Origin: Lachnospiraceae bacterium
Lineage (GTDB): Bacteria; Bacillota; Clostridia; Lachnospirales; Lachnospiraceae
Direction: 5' to 3'
Assembly: GCA_017613225.1 (NCBI GenBank)
Contig: JAGAEH010000188.1
Coordinates: 1-9,505, forward strand
DNA: 9,505 nucleotides
The notes under the pieces are model-generated. The model did not search any database. It had not been told where the DNA came from and saw nothing but the letters and a program-made list of their open reading frames with translations. Of the stretch, positions 6,754-9,505 are shown piece by piece. Position 1 is the stretch's first letter. Every line of letters starts with the position of its first letter. The position numbers and the translations under genes were made by a program.

Positions 6754-7227
6754 ATGAAGTGTCCGTTTTGCGGCGGCAAAGATTCGGAAGTCATCGACAC
6801 CAGGCACACCAACAACAGTTCCATCCGCAGAAGAAGAGTCTGCGAGAGCTGCGGCAAGCGTTTTACCACCTATGAAAAGATCGAGACCGTCCCCCTGATG
6901 GTGGTCAAGAAGAGCGACATCCGTGAGCCCTACGACCGCGCCAAGCTGGAAGGCGGCATCATCCGCGCCTGCCACAAGCGGCCCATCTCCGTCACTCAGA
7001 TCAGCGCCATCGTGGACAATCTGGAAAGCCAGATCTACGCCAGGGACGAGCGGGAGATCTCCAGCGCCGAGATCGGCGAGATGGTGATGGAAGCGCTGCG
7101 GGAAGTGGACGACGTGGCCTATGTGCGCTTTGCGTCCGTCTACCGCGAGTTCAAGGACGTGGACACCTTCCTGCACGAGATCGAGAAGATCGCGAAGAAG
7201 AAAAACAATGTTACAGGCAAAAAGTAA
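6754..7227 (+). CDS. nrdR: transcriptional repressor NrdR
   Basis: NrdR represses ribonucleotide reductase genes, sensing ATP/dATP levels and binding paired NrdR boxes at their promoters. The 157-residue protein has the N-terminal zinc ribbon (C3, C6, C30, C33) with the DNA-contacting IRRRRVCESCGKRFTTYE segment, then an ATP-cone domain (about residues 46-136) starting at PLMVVKKSDIREPYDRAKLEGGI. The zinc ribbon is one residue shorter between the Cys pairs than in common NrdR sequences, within normal variation. The C-terminal tail is lysine-rich. I did not see an NrdR box or an nrd gene in this window, so its targets lie elsewhere. It probably shares a transcript with prfC, and its last 20 bases overlap the next gene. 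Confidence 0.98.
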   Translation: MKCPFCGGKDSEVIDTRHTNNSSIRRRRVCESCGKRFTTYEKIETVPLMVVKKSDIREPYDRAKLEGGIIRACHKRPISVTQISAIVDNLESQIYARDEREISSAEIGEMVMEALREVDDVAYVRFASVYREFKDVDTFLHEIEKIAKKKNNVTGKK

Positions 7228-7744
7228 GCCTCAAAGCAGGCTCTTCCCTAAAAAAGTCATCAAGTCCGTCTACGGGCTGGACTATCAGGCCTATTACGAC
7301 AGGGGGTTCCGCGGCATCATCGTGGACATCGACAACACCCTTGTAAAGGATAACGCGCCTGCGGACCACAAGGCCAGGAAGCTGATCAAAGGATTAAAGA
7401 AGATCGGCTTCAAGACCTGCATCGTCTCCAACAGCAGCCGCGACCGGGTGCGTGCCTTCGCGAAAAAGGTCAAGTCCCCCTACGTCTACAAGGCCAGGAA
7501 GCCTTCTCCCAAAGGCATTCAGAAGGCCATGCAGATCATGGAGACGGACGAAAAGACCACGCTTTTCATCGGGGACCAGATCTACACGGACATACTGGCG
7601 GCCAACAACGCCGGCGTCTACAGCATCCTGACCGACGTGATCGACCCCGAAGAGCGCAGGCAGGTGAAGATCAAGCGCTTCTTTGAGAAGCCGGTGATCA
7701 AAAGGATCAACGCGCTCCGAAAAATCGGAAGCCGCTTAAAATAA
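7208..7744 (+). CDS. yqeG: YqeG-family HAD IIIA phosphatase
   Basis: From ATG 7208 the product has 178 residues, normal for YqeG. HAD motifs are present: DIDNTL (D40 nucleophile, D42), VSNSS (S74-S77), K98 in ARKPSP, and GDQIYTD (D123 and D128). There is no cap domain, as in subclass III. The opening segment KKVIKSVYGLDYQAYYDRGFRGIIVDIDNT is the family hallmark. Members are predicted phosphatases; a related mitochondrial enzyme dephosphorylates phosphatidylglycerophosphate, so a lipid role is possible but unproven here. The frame is open further upstream to 7121, but that part reads across nrdR and gives an arginine/serine-rich shadow sequence; ATG 7208 keeps a family-typical length. Its SD is weak (GAAGAAG region at 7192-7198), so the 20-base overlap with nrdR suggests coupled translation. 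Confidence 0.93.
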   Translation: MLQAKSKPQSRLFPKKVIKSVYGLDYQAYYDRGFRGIIVDIDNTLVKDNAPADHKARKLIKGLKKIGFKTCIVSNSSRDRVRAFAKKVKSPYVYKARKPSPKGIQKAMQIMETDEKTTLFIGDQIYTDILAANNAGVYSILTDVIDPEERRQVKIKRFFEKPVIKRINALRKIGSRLK

Positions 7745-7747
7745 GGC

Positions 7748-7776
7748 TTGAAAGATAACGCGTGATAAATTAAAAT
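7748..7776 (+). promoter_or_regulatory. sigma-A type promoter of efp
   Basis: A -35 box TTGAAA (7748-7753) and a -10 box TAAAAT (7771-7776) are separated by exactly 17 bases; each matches the consensus at five of six positions. They lie in the AT-rich gap starting right after the yqeG stop. Transcription would begin near 7783, giving a leader of about 34 bases that contains the SD. Confidence 0.8.
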
Positions 7777-7800
7777 AAAGTTTGTATGTTTTATAACAAA

Positions 7801-7806
7801 AGGAGG
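7801..7806 (+). promoter_or_regulatory. ribosome binding site of efp
   Basis: AGGAGG lies ten bases before ATG 7817. It overlaps a small inverted repeat, AGGA-TCA-TCCT at 7804-7814, which could partly mask it. Confidence 0.75.
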
Positions 7807-7816
7807 ATCATCCTAT

Positions 7817-8374
7817 ATGGTAAGCGCAGGTGATTTCAGAAACGGCATGACGATCAATGTTGAAGGTGTCGTCTATCAGGTCATTGAATTCCAGCACGTC
7901 AAACCCGGCAAGGGAGCTGCTTTCGTCAGGACGAAGCTGAGGAACGTCATACAGGGAGGAATTGCGGAAAAGACCTTCCGCCCCACGGAAAAATTCGACG
8001 AGGCCAGGATCGACCGCAAGGACATGCAGTATCTGTACAACGACGGTGACCTTTATTATTTCATGGACTGCGAAACTTATGACCAGATCGCGTTAAGCAA
8101 GGACATCATTGGCGGCGCGCTGAAGTTCGTCAAGGAAAACGAGCTTGTCAAGGTCGTATCCCACGAAGGCAAGGCTTTCGCCGTTGAGCCTCCGCTGTTC
8201 GTAGAGCTGGAAGTCATTGAGACCGAGCCCGGTTTTGCCGGCAATACCGCTCAGGGCGCCACCAAACCCGCCATCGTGGAGACCGGCGCGCAGGTCATGG
8301 TACCGCTGTTCGTAAACATCGGAGATGTTCTAAGGATAGACACCCGAACGGAAGAGTACATGTCCAGAGTATAA
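7817..8374 (+). CDS. efp: translation elongation factor P
   Basis: EF-P binds between the ribosomal P and E sites and relieves stalling at consecutive prolines. The 185-residue length is standard, with three beta-barrel domains: KOW-like (about 1-62), OB (about 65-125) and C-terminal OB (about 128-185). The tip loop reads KPGKGAAFVRTK, putting a lysine at position 32, the site modified in many bacteria (5-aminopentanol in Bacillus, beta-lysine in E. coli). No modifying enzyme is in the window, so the modification here is unknown. The C-terminal GDVLRIDTRTEEYMSRV is typical. It has its own promoter and ends nine bases before a terminator stem, so it appears largely monocistronic. Its codon use is somewhat more AT-rich than upstream genes (it uses TTA and CTA). 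Confidence 0.98.
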   Translation: MVSAGDFRNGMTINVEGVVYQVIEFQHVKPGKGAAFVRTKLRNVIQGGIAEKTFRPTEKFDEARIDRKDMQYLYNDGDLYYFMDCETYDQIALSKDIIGGALKFVKENELVKVVSHEGKAFAVEPPLFVELEVIETEPGFAGNTAQGATKPAIVETGAQVMVPLFVNIGDVLRIDTRTEEYMSRV

Positions 8375-8382
8375 GACAGAAC

Positions 8383-8412
8383 GGGACACACAAAGGTGTG
8401 TCCCCTTTCATT
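8383..8412 (+). terminator. rho-independent terminator after efp
   Basis: GGGACACAC (8383-8391) pairs perfectly with GTGTGTCCC (8396-8404) around an AAAG loop, a 9-bp stem nine bases after the efp stop. The following run is CTTTCATT, a short and interrupted U tract, so termination may be incomplete and allow some read-through into the aminopeptidase gene. Confidence 0.75.
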
Positions 8413-8429
8413 AGAAACGCAGTATCATC

Positions 8430-8435
8430 AGGAGG
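8430..8435 (+). promoter_or_regulatory. ribosome binding site of the M18 aminopeptidase
   Basis: AGGAGG lies ten bases before ATG 8446. The ATG at 8436 touches the SD and is out of frame with the enzyme, so 8446 is the start. No clear promoter is visible between the terminator and this site. Confidence 0.7.
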
Positions 8436-8445
8436 ATGAAGATCA

Positions 8446-9505
8446 ATGGAACGCAAAAACGCATGGCTGTCCTATTCGGCAGCGGAGAAGAAAAAAGTAC
8501 TGGCTCTTTCCGAGGATTACAAGGTGTACATGACCGCCGCCAAGACGGAGCGGGAATCGGTCACCGAGGCCATCAAACTTGCGGAGGAAAAGGGATACCG
8601 CAATCTGGAGGAGCTTGTTAAGAAGAATATCAAGGTCAAGACCGGCGATAAGATCTATGCCAACTGCATCGGCAAGGCGCTGGCCCTGTTCATGATCGGC
8701 ACCGAGCCCATTGCCGCGGGCATGAACATCCTGGGCGCCCACGTGGATTCCCCCAGGCTGGACCTGAAGCCCAATCCCCTCTATGAGGACACGGATTACG
8801 CTCTGCTGGACACCCACTATTACGGCGGCGTCAAGAAGTACCAGTGGGTGGCCATGCCCCTGGCGATCCACGGCGTAGTGGTGAAGAAGGACAGTACGGT
8901 GCTGAACATCTGCATCGGCGAGAAGGAGAGCGATCCCGTCTTTTGCATCAGCGACCTCCTTCCCCACCTGGGCAAGGACCAGATGAGCAAGAAGGCTTCC
9001 GAAGTGATCGAAGGCGAGGCGCTGGACGTGATCATCGGCAGCGAGCCTTTAAAGACAAAGGACGAGAAGCAGAAGGATCTGGTCAAAGCCAATATCCTGA
9101 AGATCTTAAAGAGCGAATACAAGTTTGAGGAAGAGGATTTCCTCTCCGCGGAACTGGAAGTAGTCCCCGCCGGCCCTGCCCGCGACATGGGTCTGGACCG
9201 CAGCATGGTGCTGTGCTACGGCCAGGACGACCGCATCTGCGGCTACACCTCCCTGCGCGCCCTGCTGGACACGGAGACCACCGCCAAGACCGCCGTATGC
9301 CTGCTGACAGACAAGGAAGAAGTGGGAAGCAACGGCCTTTCCGGCATGCACTCCCGCTTCTTTGAGAACGCCGTGGCGGAGATCATGGAGCTGGCCGGTG
9401 AGTTTTCCGACCTGAACCTGCGCCGCTGCTTCGCCAATTCCTGCATGCTTTCCTCCGACGTCAGCGCGGGCTTTGACGTGGGCTTCCCCGGCGCCATCGA
9501 AAAGA
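8446..9505 (+). CDS. M18 family aminopeptidase (partial, C-terminus beyond window)
   Basis: The 353 codons present cover roughly the first three quarters of a zinc metallopeptidase that removes N-terminal residues, often acidic or hydrophobic ones, from peptides in the cytosol. Visible motifs are KTERE (33-37), GAHVDSP with zinc-ligand H99, a DDR segment with the likely bridging Asp (D261/D262), the acidic pair of DKEEVGSNG (E291, E292), and SSDVSAGFD with probable zinc-ligand D338. The last zinc-ligand His should lie past the right edge. The form resembles the longer, ApeA-like bacterial branch rather than ApeB, judged by the KTERE and DVSAGFD segments only. The reading frame stays open to the last base. 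No promoter is apparent, so expression may depend on read-through from efp or on sequence hidden within the terminator region. Confidence 0.93.
   Translation, partial: MERKNAWLSYSAAEKKKVLALSEDYKVYMTAAKTERESVTEAIKLAEEKGYRNLEELVKKNIKVKTGDKIYANCIGKALALFMIGTEPIAAGMNILGAHVDSPRLDLKPNPLYEDTDYALLDTHYYGGVKKYQWVAMPLAIHGVVVKKDSTVLNICIGEKESDPVFCISDLLPHLGKDQMSKKASEVIEGEALDVIIGSEPLKTKDEKQKDLVKANILKILKSEYKFEEEDFLSAELEVVPAGPARDMGLDRSMVLCYGQDDRICGYTSLRALLDTETTAKTAVCLLTDKEEVGSNGLSGMHSRFFENAVAEIMELAGEFSDLNLRRCFANSCMLSSDVSAGFDVGFPGAIEK

Noticed and set aside
7121..7207. Upstream extension of yqeG to ATG 7121
   Set aside because: The extra residues are an Arg/Ser-rich readout of nrdR in another frame; the family start pattern fits ATG 7208.
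8436..8621. Small 61-codon frame starting at ATG 8436
   Set aside because: Its ATG abuts the SD with no spacer and it runs out of frame through the M18 aminopeptidase coding sequence.

Overview
The window reads as chromosomal housekeeping DNA from a GC-rich Gram-positive anaerobe, most likely a member of Clostridia (Lachnospiraceae or a relative). This rests on strong AGGAGG-type ribosome binding sites, a PrsA/SurA-like lipoprotein with a Gram-positive style signal peptide, a YqeG-family HAD protein, and the mix of NrdR, EF-P and an AI-2E-family membrane protein. It is inferred from gene content; there is no rRNA or other marker to place it exactly.

Every supported gene lies on the + strand. 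Bases 1-7744 are a packed run of ten genes: the tail of an unidentified gene, a Cof-type HAD phosphatase, a parvulin-like lipoprotein, uracil-DNA glycosylase (ung), a membrane-anchored amidase-2 cell-wall hydrolase, an AI-2E-family transporter with a TTG start, a small two-helix membrane protein with a probable bacterial PH-like domain, release factor 3 (prfC, GTG start), the ribonucleotide reductase repressor nrdR, and a YqeG-family HAD phosphatase. Neighbours mostly overlap or sit within about 20 bases. The only larger gap is 45 bases, before prfC, so most or all of this is probably one transcript.

At 7745-7816 an AT-rich gap holds a near-consensus sigma-A promoter (TTGAAA, 17 bases, TAAAAT) that starts a new unit: efp, then a 9-bp-stem terminator hairpin, then an M18 aminopeptidase that runs off the right edge. 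No stretch over 300 bases lacks a gene. I saw no tRNA, rRNA, CRISPR array, insertion sequence, attachment site or origin.

Functionally the genes fall into translation (prfC, efp), DNA and nucleotide maintenance (ung, nrdR), envelope (lipoprotein, amidase, transporter, PH-like protein), two small-molecule phosphatases and peptide turnover. I found no convincing new biological system. The points most worth a second look are a parvulin-like domain that seems to have lost both signature histidines, the uncharacterised PH-like membrane protein next to prfC, and the near-total absence of TTA, CTA and TCA codons in several genes, which produces very long spurious antisense reading frames.
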